A stretch of DNA of 64,000 nt from Cryoendolithus antarcticus (lineage: Eukaryota; Ascomycota; Dothideomycetes; Cladosporiales; Cladosporiaceae): the NCBI GenBank assembly GCA_002077065.1, contig NAJO01000006.1:124001-188000 (forward strand), given 5' to 3'. A program made the position numbers and the translations under genes. Below are positions 10,387 through 21,934 of the stretch, in pieces (within the stretch, counting starts at the first letter, position 1; the number at the start of each line of letters is the position of its first letter). Below the pieces are notes generated by a model. The model saw only the letters and a list, made by a program, of their open reading frames with translations, did not search any database and was not told where the DNA came from.

Positions 10387-11106
10387 TCAACGATTGATAT
10401 ACATGATAGGACGGCCACGTCCATCCTCCACGGAGAACTCCTCGAACGACAGCTCACGGCAATAGAACCACACACTCACGAGCTCCCATGGCGCAGCCCA
10501 TAACCAGCCCTCAGCATACGGCGGATTATAGTCCTTAGCATCGATCTCTACATCCACCACCTTGACATCGATATGGTCTTTATGGTCGGTTGGGAAGAAC
10601 GGCGTAGGCAGTGGAAATCGGAGTAGATTGTCGAGAACCTCTTCGTCAATCAGGAGACAGAAGCGATGCGTAGACGACGAAGCCATCTCGAGGGCAGGAT
10701 CAGGTGCAATAGCGCCAGGGAGGTGAAAGCCCTGTTCTTTGATCCAGGCTCGAAAATGCTCCATGACAGCAACGGGCGGCGCGCCATCCAGTGCGCGATC
10801 TTCGATTACTTCACTCTTCAACCTTTGCCACAGTCGCTCACTTGGGCCGCTCTTCTCGCGTCGGTCGCCATTGGGACCCTGTTCCCGGAAGCACGCGACG
10901 CGAAGATTCGCATCCAAGACTGCTAAAGCTGTGGCGAAGCGCTCGTCGGAACCCGGCGCGAAGGTCGTGCGGTAGATGCGGAACCCCCAGTTGTGGTCCT
11001 CTCCAGTTCCGTAGGAAGACAATTAATTGCACCAGTGGCACGAAAGGCAATCCTCGGGGTGTGACTGCGGCTCAAGGCCATCGGGCCAAGATTGTCGGTT
11101 CACCAT
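10387..11106 (-). pseudogene. Paralog of 9373-10113 interrupted by a nonsense codon (tandem copy 2)
   Basis: The frame from 11022 to 10387 encodes about 211 residues that align end to end with the downstream copy: YGTGEDHNWGFRIYRT, SSSTHRFCLLIDEEVLDNLL and EGWLWAAPWELVSVWFYCRE. Just upstream, TGG-TGC-AAT-TAA-TTG-TCT-TCC-TAC lines up codon for codon with TGG-TGC-GAT-GAA-GTG-CTC-CTG-TAT of the sister gene, so a Glu codon has become TAA (11025-11023). No AG acceptor lies between this stop and the conserved YGTGE block, so splicing cannot remove it. The frame upstream of the stop opens at an ATG at 11106. No in-frame ATG follows until deep inside the domain. Likely a recent pseudogene, unless translation starts at the TTG or there is an assembly error. 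Confidence 0.6.
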
Positions 11107-11831
11107 TTCTTCTCGAACCGCTGCAGCTGCTGAAGTGCTGCAGCTACTGCAGTTGCTGTGAGCTCGTTTAACTAAGTCGTGATCTGCGACTCTATCCTGG
11201 TCTTATTAGCGAGCGGCCAGGGTGACCTCAGAAGAACCGAAGGACAGATGTGAGCATCGCGGAACGCTTCAACAGTAGGATATCAGTCATGGACAGGCAG
11301 GTCCAGCATGTGTATGCCCAACATTCTGCTACATGAATCCGTGCACATGCATTCGGGCGGCGTGGTCCCACGTTGTAATTTACTCGCACCACCGTAGTGC
11401 GCCCAGCGACTGTGCCGCAATCTGCATCGATGTCGCCGTACCATCAATGAATTGCACTCAATCTCATGTCGTTATACCCAAGTATTCTTCATAGCGACAG
11501 CAACTTCCAGCGATACCAACGGCCGTTGAATCACATGCATGCTTCGCGAGGCCGGAGTCGGGATCTCAGATTCCCGACGTCCCCACGCTGCCAGTGTGTC
11601 GAACAAGGATTTGCTTCCTCCTGCAAGCGGCTCCAGCCCTGTCGGATGAATGAGACGAACTCGCAAGCCGAGGCTCGTTCTATATTCACCTGCGAAATGT
11701 CGAAGCGAGGTGCGTACCTGACCTCGGGCCGCACGTGCGTCATGCACGAAGCATTGTTAATGTAAGTGGACTCTCGCTCTGTGTAAACGTCGAATTGTGC
11801 CAGCATTCTCTTCCCAAAGCAAACGCCCAGT
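11107..11831. other. Intergenic region (725 nt)
   Basis: It separates the decayed tandem copy from the cutinase gene. At about 11120-11160 there is a short CTGCAG/CAGCTG-rich imperfect repeat. Nothing else stands out. The last few hundred bases should hold the cutinase promoter and leader. Confidence 0.45.
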
Positions 11832-12764
11832 ATGCTCACCGCCACCCTCCTCGCCGCCCTCGCAACCGGCGCCCTGGCGCAACTGAATGGCAACGCCTCT
11901 CTTGTTGTCAATGTCACCTCCTCCGCCTGCCCCACCCAAGGAGGCGCTCACATCATAGTCGCCCGCGCCTCTCTAGAAGCTGTAGGCTTCGGCACAATCG
12001 GCGCAGTGAAAGATGCAGTCCTGGCGCAAGTGCCCGGTTCAACGGCCGAATTCGTCAACTACCCAGCGACACTGGATGCATACTTCATGTCCGAGACAAC
12101 GGGAGTGTACGCCATGCGCACGTTGATCGCAGCCTACATTGCGAACTGCCCTTGCCAGCCGTTGGTTGTGATGGGCTATTCGCAGGGAGCGCAGGTCACT
12201 GCCGATTCGCTCGTCGGACAGCAGGTTATGTCGTTTCCCGACAACATGACGCTCGCTGCCGGTGTAGCGATTGATCAGCCGTTGCCGGATAGCACGCTGT
12301 CGCGAGTGGCAGCTATGGTCATCATGGGTGACCCGACGTTCAACACAACAGAAAGCTTCCACGTCGGGAACGCGACGAAAAACGCTCTCTTCCCTCGCGA
12401 GGACGTCTCGAACTTCGAGCGCACTGGTCTGGCGAGCAGGACACAGAGCTACTGTGACGCTTTGGACCCGTACTGCGCCTCAGGCAGCTTCGACAACATC
12501 TCTGTACATCTGGGCTATGTGAAGGAGTACGGCCTTGCGGCTACGAAATTCGTGGTGGATCAGCTGAAGGCGTACCAGGGATGTGCTGCTGGGAACGCGA
12601 CCGGAGGTGCGAACGGGACTACTGGTGGAGCCAATGGCACGAGTGGAGGAGCAGCGCCTACGAGCTCGCCGCCTGCATACACAGGTGCCGCGGTCAGTGT
12701 GTATGGTGCCTCCAGCGCCATGTTGATGGCTGCAATGGCTGCCTTGTTCGCGTTCATGCTCTAA
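11832..12764 (+). CDS. Cutinase-family serine esterase, secreted, probably GPI-anchored
   Basis: A single exon encodes 310 residues. Residues 1-16 form a signal peptide ending ALA-Q. The cutinase fold (CE5-like) shows the nucleophile motif GYSQG (PLVVMGYSQGAQVTADSL). The likely catalytic Asp and His lie in CDALDPYCASG and in SVHLGYVKEYG, the order seen in cutinases and acetylxylan esterases. After the domain comes a Gly/Thr/Ser/Asn repeat linker (about 255-285) and a hydrophobic tail ending LMAAMAALFAFML, typical of a GPI-attachment signal. The enzyme would act at the cell surface on ester bonds such as those in cutin or acetylated xylan; the substrate cannot be decided from sequence. Several N-glycosylation sequons support secretion. 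Confidence 0.88.
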   Translation: MLTATLLAALATGALAQLNGNASLVVNVTSSACPTQGGAHIIVARASLEAVGFGTIGAVKDAVLAQVPGSTAEFVNYPATLDAYFMSETTGVYAMRTLIAAYIANCPCQPLVVMGYSQGAQVTADSLVGQQVMSFPDNMTLAAGVAIDQPLPDSTLSRVAAMVIMGDPTFNTTESFHVGNATKNALFPREDVSNFERTGLASRTQSYCDALDPYCASGSFDNISVHLGYVKEYGLAATKFVVDQLKAYQGCAAGNATGGANGTTGGANGTSGGAAPTSSPPAYTGAAVSVYGASSAMLMAAMAALFAFML

Positions 12765-13938
12765 GCTCGCGGAGAGTCTCAAAGCGGGAACGACGAATCG
12801 AGAGATCGTAGCAGCGGTGGGGAAGATATGATATACCCAACGAGCTGAATGTGTTAAGCATAGCGCAGGTGTACATAGCGAAGGAATGCGTAATGTTCGA
12901 GCATGAAGTTAATTACGTCGTGCTGCGAATGAATGGGAGACTGCAAATGATTCTTACCTTCACCATAAGCAGCAGGCATCATCCGCCTCGATGATGCCGA
13001 ACAGCCATGGCACAGTAAGTTAGTGGTCACAAGTTCTGCTCCGCCCCGTCTTCGCCCGTCTCTGCGCATTTCGCGGTGAGTAGTAGAACAGCTAGAGGTC
13101 ACCAACCCATTGCGCCTCAAAACTTGATGCCTGAACATGCCGCACTATCCAAAATCTGCCTCACAAAGGGCACCGTGCCACAACAATGCCACGACGTGAC
13201 TTCCGGCGCGGCAGGCATACCCCACAAAAGTCTAAGAGATGCCGAGTTCCCGATGAGGCAGCCGCGCCAAAGTCGTCTGCCGACTTTACCGGCGCGACTG
13301 GCGATCCCCTCGCATTCCCATGTGATGGAGGTGTGGGAGAAGGAGGCGGAGTCGCTTGGTACGGAGTCTAGTGCGTAGAGACTGGGTGCCCAGTGTTGTC
13401 ACGAGTGGCCAAGGGCAGGGCAGGACGGAACGAATTGCGGATCGAGGATCGTGGGGATAGAAGTTGCGCTCAGCCCTGTGGCCTCTCCGAGAATGCGCCG
13501 GAGTGATAATGGTCATGTATATGCATGGAGGATCTAGGATTGGCATAGACGTATGACCATTGCAGTGCATTGCGCTCGAATATCGCGCGGAAGTGTCGGC
13601 TGTGTACAGGAGAATTACGTGGCGAAGTCGACTTGACAAGATCGATCTGCATGATGCTGCATCGGTCTCGTGAGGACCCACATAAAAGTGCTTGTGTTGT
13701 TTCGCGCGCGCTACTGTGGGAAGGAGCCTAGTGCCGCACCCTTGCCAGTAGCTTACTGACGTCCTCCACTACATATATCGTGATGGTAATCGCCTCCTCA
13801 GCAATCTGATGATAAGCTAAAGCAATTAATTGTATTCACTGCTATCACTACAACTCCCGACCAAGCTCACAACTTATCGACTCAGTCGAAACATTCCAGC
13901 GCATTAACCGCATCAACAACATCGACTAGATCGCCACC
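12765..13938. other. Intergenic region (1174 nt)
   Basis: It lies between the cutinase terminus and the SPFH gene. Short ORFs here look random. The last 150 nt are A/C-rich and probably the 5' leader of the SPFH gene. No RNA gene or mobile element was recognised. Confidence 0.45.
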
Positions 13939-15089
13939 ATGAACGGCATCAACGGTAACGGCAAGGCGCCTCTCGACGGCGCTGGCTCTGGTATAATCAA
14001 CAAGCCCATCATCGACGTGCAACCTCCCCGGCGCGAGGATCTGCAGCCTTCCTACGCTCAGATTATCAAAGCCGACGACCAGGACGATGACTCGGTTACG
14101 GGATGGTATGGCGGTATGATCAGCAGCTTGGGGACGATTGTGGGGACCATGGGAGCGATCCCATGCTGCATCGTCTGCCCGAATCCCTACAAGCCCGTCG
14201 CGCAGGGTCACGTGGGTCTGGTCACGAAGTTCGGTCGCTTTGCGCGCGCAGTGGACCCCGGCCTCGTGAAGATCAACCCGCTGTCCGAGCAGTTGATCCA
14301 GGTGGATGTCAAGATCCAGATCGTTGGTACGTTCAAACCATCCCATACTCGCCCTCCACTGCAGTGATACTAACGACCACCCCAGAGGTCCCCAAGCAAA
14401 TCTGCATGACCAAAGACAACGTCAACCTCCACCTCACATCCGTAATCTACTACCACATCACCTCCCCCCACAAAGCCGCCTTCGGCATCTCCAACCTGCG
14501 CCAAGCCCTAGTAGAACGCACGCAAACGACCCTCCGCCACGTAATCGGCGCCCGCGTCCTCCAAGACGTCATCGAGCGCCGCGAGGAGATCGCTCAGTCA
14601 ATCCGCGAGATCATCGAGGAGACTGCCGCCGGCTGGGGCGCAGCGGTGGAGAGTATGCTGATCAAGGACATCATCTTCTCGCAGGAGCTGCAGGACTCGC
14701 TGTCCATGGCCGCACAGTCCAAACGGACTGGTGAGGCGAAGGTCATCTCCGCGCGCGCTGAAGTCGAGTCCGCGAAGCTCATGCGTCAAGCCGCTGACAT
14801 CCTGTCCTCTGCACCCGCCATGCAGATTCGCTACTTGGAGGCGATGCAGGCCATGGCCAAGACCGCCAACAGCAAAGTCATCTTCCTCCCCGGCGCGCCG
14901 CCAATCGCGGAGCAGATGGCTATTGCAGCCTCCGCGGGCGAGGGCGCAGCGGCGCAGCAGTTCAGCGGCAACGGCCAGTACAACACTGGCGCCGGCGGGC
15001 CATCGAAGAGCGGCGAGGCAGACTTCCAGATGGGTGGTATTCCGGGGTTCCAGTCAGCGATCAACTCGAGGGTCGTGGAGAATATGTAA
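13939..15089 (+). CDS. Stomatin-like SPFH/Band 7 protein
   Basis: Two exons (13939-14326, 14386-15089) with a 59-nt intron give about 363 residues. The intron has a perfect TACTAAC branch point. The N-terminal 60 residues are hydrophilic. A short hydrophobic, cysteine-containing hairpin (SLGTIVGTMGAIPCCIVCPN) leads into the Band 7 domain: VAQGHVGLVTKFGRFARAVD, then VEVPKQICMTKDNV-type sequence and LRHVIGARVLQDVIERREEI. An Ala/Glu-rich helical region (AKVISARAEVESAKLMRQAA) and an ILSSAPAMQIRYLEAM block close the fold. This order is typical of stomatins, which form oligomeric scaffolds in cholesterol- or ergosterol-rich membranes. The cysteines before the domain are candidate palmitoylation sites. 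Prohibitins are a less likely alternative. Confidence 0.88.
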
Positions 15090-15614
15090 GCAAAGAGATG
15101 GCGATGCTTGAAGGAGGGTGGAAGCTGCAGAGCCAGGGAGCGGACGGAGGAGGGGAGCGAGATGGACGAGACTGATGATAAGAATCTGATACCCACGGCG
15201 TTCGTTACTTAGGTTCATGTAGGAAGTATTACGCAGTCTCTAAACCTTCTTCGCTTCCACACTGTGACCTTGGATATGTCCACCTTTTAGTCTTTCGGGC
15301 GATATGTAGTCGCTCGATAGCAGGGGAAGCGCCGTTACGTACGACCAGTGCAGCAGGATTGACGGGAAGAAAAAGTATCTCGTGCTTTCGGTTACCTGGT
15401 GACCAAATTATTTCTGACGGTGTCTTGAAGTTTTACGGTAATGCAAGAGGCCATACAAACGCCTTAATATACTCTTGCCTCAGCCGCCCTTCCTTACTGA
15501 TGCGATGGAAGCATACAACCATAGCGCTGCACCAATTACCTCAGTCTGCGCGACTCTCTCCTTTCATCTTCACCATTCAGACAACCCGAACGCGGCCCAG
15601 CTCTCGCTTCAACT
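15090..15614. other. Intergenic region between convergent genes (525 nt)
   Basis: Both flanking genes end here, so it should hold two 3' untranslated regions. No coding or repeat signal was seen. Confidence 0.45.
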
Positions 15615-17460
<1,846 letters not shown>

Positions 17461-18510
17461 CTTGAAATGTTTCTAAGTAGCAAGCTCCCAATGCAATGTA
17501 CTGTAAGCTTTCGGACAGTGCTGCGGTCAGCAAGCGTGGGGCGAGTGTTGCAGATGTATTTGTGGAAGAGATGAAGAGATTGGAGTAGAAAAGGAGTATT
17601 GCGATTCAATGGCAGTGGCAATTGCAAGGCACAGCAACGTATGTCGCTGTCCGCTGGGAAATCAACACCCCCACCGCCTGCCGTTTGACGTCTGGTCAGG
17701 GTTCAAGATATTTCTGCAGGGGTCTGGGAATGCATCAACGTTTTTACGCGCGGTCAGGCACGATGAAACACTTGCATTCGGCTAGCGGATGCGGGTGCTT
17801 GGTGCGACGGGTTACAGATGCTTCTTGTTGGGAGTGGCAGATGATCATGATCTGAAGATGATCTCCTCCTTCGCGAAGAGGGTCGACCGACGCCTCCTAA
17901 CCGTCGATAAGACGAGCGCATCGCCATGATCTATCGTGTTGCTGAGCAAGTATGAGCCCAGTCGGAGGTTTTATGCTCCAGCAGCATCGTTCGACGTGGT
18001 GGTACCATCGTTGCGGGATGTCAATTGGGATGCGATCTCGACGTTGAACAGACGAACGGAAGTCACAGTGATATGTCCTTCACTCAAGCAATCACGCCGT
18101 TACTCGAGGCCAGTCTCGACCTTGGTAGAGACCGAAGTCAATCTCACATTACGGTGGATCTGTAGACTTCTGTCGCAAACACGTGCATACAATTCTGTAG
18201 CTAGACCCCTGCAATACGGCTACCATCTATTTTGTATCCCTTTCTGGGTGACGCCTCACGGCCTATCCGAACTACACCGCGTGCTTACACGAATTCCAAC
18301 CTTGCAGCTGCACTTACCTGACTTTCTTCTTGACATCTGCGCCTGCTGTTGCGCATCCGACGCTCCTTCTTTACACGTCACTGGCTTCCGCGACACCCCT
18401 CGTCTTCACCCACCGTTGTGCCAGCACCCAATTAACTTCCAATCGCCCCGCGCAAGCTCCATCAGTCGATCGCATACACCAACAAAAACAACTACGAGCA
18501 CACCGCCGCC
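17461..18510. promoter_or_regulatory. Divergent intergenic region between UGM and the transporter gene (1050 nt)
   Basis: No convincing ORF lies here. It separates the start codons of two genes that probably act in one pathway and may hold shared control elements. The last 200 nt (CA- and CT-rich) look like the transporter leader. No specific operator was identified. Confidence 0.45.
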
Positions 18511-19954
18511 ATGGGCGAGAAAGAGAGAGTCTCGGCGGAGTTTGAGATGAAGGAGAGGGATCCAGGCGCGCCAGTGCTGCCCGTGGTGAACCCATTGTCA
18601 GAGAAGCCAGCACAGAAGAGCGATGCCCTACACCCAGCAGTATACGTCGCGTATGTTGAAGCGCCGTCCCAAGTGCAAAGGCACTGGGCTAACACTACGG
18701 TAGAACATGGATCTCGCTCTCCTCCTCGGTGATCCTGTTCAACAAGTACCTCTTAGACACGATGAAGTTCTCATACCGTACGATCCCACCCATAGCCCCC
18801 AGCAGCGCCAGAAGTCCGACGACTAACACCGCAACACAGCAATCGTCCTCACGACATGGCATCTGGCCTTCGCAACACTCATGACCCAACTCCTCGCCCG
18901 CTTCACCACAGTCCTCGACTCGCGCAAGAAAGTCCCCATGACGGGCAAAATCTACCTTCGCGCCATAGTCCCCATCGGCGTCATGTTCTCGCTCTCGCTC
19001 ATCTGCGGGAACCTGACGTATCTCTACCTCTCCGTCTCTTTCATCCAGATGCTCAAGGTACCACCATTCACCATTCTGCTCGCGGAAGCTAGCTGACAGG
19101 GCTACAGGCAACAACCCCAGTCGCAGTCCTCATAGTCTCCTGGATCATGGGCGTCTCCCCCGCCTCGATGAAAACCCTCGGCAACGTCGCCCTGATCGTC
19201 ATAGGCGTGATCATTGCCTCCTTCGGTGAAATCAAATTCGTCCTCATCGGCTTCATGTTTCAGCTCGGCGGCATTGTCTTCGAAGCCGTACGTCTGGTGA
19301 TGGTCGAGAAGCTACTCTCCAGTGCGGAGTTCAAGATGGATCCTCTCGTCTCGCTATACTACTTCGCGCCAGCATGCGCGATAATCAACGGTGTGACGGC
19401 GGTGGTTTTTGAGGTGCCCAAGATGCATTGGAGTGATGTAGAGAGGGTGGGGTATATGGTGTTGTTGGCTAATGCTATGATTGCTTTCTTGCTGAATGTG
19501 TCGGTGGTGTTCTTGGTACGCTCTCCCCTCGCAATCTACCCTGCAGCGCTGGGTGCTAACAGCTCTCCAGATCGGCCGCACTTCCGGCCTCGTCATGACT
19601 CTCTGCGGCGTCCTAAAAGACATCCTCTTAGTAGCAGCCAGCATGCTCATCTTCGCCGATCCTGTCTCGCCGCTCCAGTTCTTCGGCTACTCGATCGCAC
19701 TCGGCGGGCTAGTCTACTACAAACTCGGAGGCGACAAGATCAAAGAGCACGTATCAGGTGGCACGAGGGCCTGGGGAGAATTTGGCCAGAAGAGGCCTGT
19801 CGCGCGGAAGTTGACTATCGGGATCATGGTCTTCGGACTCATCGTGCTGATACTCGGGGGCATTGGCGGAAGTGGTCTGGCACCGGGGCCGACTGATCGG
19901 GCGAAGGGCGCCATTGGTGCGATTTTGGGGCAGGGGACCGGTGCGGCGAGGTGA
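18511..19954 (+). CDS. ugtA: Nucleotide-sugar/triose-phosphate-transporter family protein, probable Golgi UDP-galactofuranose transporter
   Basis: Five exons (18511-18650, 18704-18777, 18840-19057, 19108-19515, 19571-19954) join to about 407 residues. A hydrophilic N-terminus precedes roughly ten membrane segments of the TPT/DMT superfamily. Family marks include SVILFNKYLLDT in the first helix, NLTYLYLSVSFIQMLKATTP in the middle and GRTSGLVMTLCGVLKDILLV near the end; a C-terminal membrane segment (FGLIVLILGGIGG) follows. The family exchanges nucleotide sugars or phosphorylated sugars across Golgi membranes. Its place directly divergent from UDP-galactopyranose mutase matches the ugmA/ugtA (glfA/glfB) pair I recall from Aspergillus, so UDP-Galf is the likely cargo. 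The symbol rests on synteny and should be read as probable. Confidence 0.75.
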
Positions 19955-20477
19955 ATATTTTGATTGGCGAATGGGGACGAATCGGAGCGAACACTGGCAG
20001 AAAGCTTTCTTGAGAGGTGCTCGTGAGAACTGGCAGAGCGAAATGCTACACTGCTAATCACTATCACTGCTCAGACACTGGCTCATGGTTACCTCGAGCG
20101 GATTTGCGACTGGATCGTTACTTGGCTCAGGCGTTTATTGTAGGTATAGACTAAAGCTAGCGATCATGATACGAGTAGACTCCTTTGGCATACAGCACCT
20201 CAATCGAGATCGTGAGCTACTGTCTATATTCATGTCCCGCACGTCGGTCACAGCACTGCCTTACATATGTGGTACCTCAGGTCCGTGCACCCAAAGTGCC
20301 TGCGAAACGCGTCAAGCTACACGCGACGACTAGGTAAAGTGGAATTCGATAATCCTACCCTCATTTGACATCTGCCCATCTCTTCTCCGTGTCATAACTC
20401 ACGTACATCATACGATCGTCAGCACATTCTCACCTTATCGCACCGACAACACATTCCCATTACCGCGATCAGGCACC
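19955..20477. other. Intergenic region (523 nt)
   Basis: It contains the transporter 3' region and the NASP promoter and leader. No further gene was recognised. Confidence 0.45.
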
Positions 20478-21827
20478 ATGGCCTCCGCCAACCCTGCACT
20501 GAACGATGCGCCCATCGACACCCCCACAGACCCCTCCTCCTCCCTCCCACAACTCCTCGCCCAAGCCCAAAAACTCTACGCCCTGAAGCGTTATGCCGAA
20601 GCCGCAGACCTGTACTCTGAAGCCGCCGCCCTCCACGACGAAGTGCACGGCGAGATGGCGCTCGAGAACGCAGAAGTGCTATTCCAGTACGGACGCTGTC
20701 TATACTATGTTGGCGTGGGAAAGAGCGATGTGCTGGGCGGGAAAGTGGCGGCTACGAGCGCTGAGGGGGAAGGGAAGAGTAAGAAGAGGAAGAGGGGGAA
20801 GGAGGAGGGTGGTGAGGGGGAGGGGTTGATTGGGAAGGCGATGGCTGAGGGAAGTGGGGTGGGGGAGGTGAAGAGTGAGCAGGCTGCAGGAAAGCCGTTC
20901 TTCCAGATTACTGGTGATGAGAATTGGACGGATTCTGAGGGCGAAGAGGACGATGGCGACGATGCGCAGACTGGCGAAGCCGAGGAAGAGGAAGAAGAGC
21001 AAGATGACTTCTCGCTCTCGTACGAGATCCTCGATCTCGCTCGCGTGTTGTTCCGGCGCAGACTCGATATCGTGCTCGCTCCACCGACCGATCCACCCGC
21101 ACCTCTGGCGGGAGAAGCGCGACACCTCACAGACCGGCTCTCAGAGATCCACGACCTGCAGGCCGAAGTCAAGCTAGAGAACGAGCAATTCCACGACGCT
21201 GTGGCAGACTGCCGCGCAGCTCTGACGCTGAAGCTCCAGCTCTACCCGCCTGAAAGTGGGATGTTGGCAGAGGCGCATTACAAGCTTGCCATCGCGCTGG
21301 ATTTTGCCAGCCTACCTGTCAGTGCACCAGAGGGCGAGGAGGTAGGCGAGCCAGGCGAGAAGCCTGCTAAGAAAGAGGATGGCAAAGTAGACGAGGAGCT
21401 GAAAGCCGAAGCAGTCTCGGAAATGGAAGCTGCCATCTCCTCCTGTCAACTCCGCATCGCGAAGGAGGAAGCCGCGCTGTCTGGCTTACCCACTGCAAAA
21501 CAAGCATCTGCAAAAGCTGGCATAGCGGATGTGAAGAGTATGGTGAGCGAGATGAAAAACCGCCTCGTCGATCTCAAAACACCTACGCACGGCCCCGCAC
21601 TCTCGGCTCTAGCTTTACAGGGCGATGGCGAAACGGGCGAGGAGCTGAAGGGCGTGATGGGCAAGGCTATGGTGGCGGGGAGTAAGGCTGAGAGTGAACG
21701 TGTGGTGCAAGAAGCTGTCTCGGGCGCGAGAGATCTGGGCGGGCTGGTGAGAAAGGGGAAGAGGAAAGCTGAGACGAATGGGGAGGGTGGGGAGGGGAAG
21801 AAGGCGAAGGTTGAGGATGGGGCGTGA
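20478..21827 (+). CDS. NASP/Hif1/Sim3-family histone chaperone (SHNi-TPR)
   Basis: A single exon encodes 449 residues. TPR-like helices open the protein (AQKLYALKRYAEAADLYSEA, then ENAEVLFQYGRCLYYVGV). A long acidic insertion (about 135-180, with EDDGDDAQ and EEEEEEQDD) interrupts the second TPR. TPR repeats then resume with YEILDLARVLFRRRLDI, LSEIHDLQAEVKLENEQF and DCRAALTLKLQLYP. An interrupted TPR with an acidic patch is the mark of the NASP/Hif1/Sim3 family, which binds histones H3-H4 (and CENP-A in Sim3) and escorts them to chromatin. A basic C-terminal tail (KGKRKAETNGEGGEGKKAKV) is a probable nuclear localisation signal. No intron is apparent. Confidence 0.88.
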   Translation: MASANPALNDAPIDTPTDPSSSLPQLLAQAQKLYALKRYAEAADLYSEAAALHDEVHGEMALENAEVLFQYGRCLYYVGVGKSDVLGGKVAATSAEGEGKSKKRKRGKEEGGEGEGLIGKAMAEGSGVGEVKSEQAAGKPFFQITGDENWTDSEGEEDDGDDAQTGEAEEEEEEQDDFSLSYEILDLARVLFRRRLDIVLAPPTDPPAPLAGEARHLTDRLSEIHDLQAEVKLENEQFHDAVADCRAALTLKLQLYPPESGMLAEAHYKLAIALDFASLPVSAPEGEEVGEPGEKPAKKEDGKVDEELKAEAVSEMEAAISSCQLRIAKEEAALSGLPTAKQASAKAGIADVKSMVSEMKNRLVDLKTPTHGPALSALALQGDGETGEELKGVMGKAMVAGSKAESERVVQEAVSGARDLGGLVRKGKRKAETNGEGGEGKKAKVEDGA

Positions 21828-21934
21828 ATGAGGTGCATCATGCCGTGGAGCTGTTGTGTATAGATACCCCTTGAATCAGCCATCTGTCAGGGTTTACCGG
21901 GTGCGCCGGGGAAGGCACGAATATACGCAATGCC

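Noticed and set aside
17690..17720. GGTTCAAGA, resembling a tRNA B box
   Set aside because: No A box or paired stems nearby.
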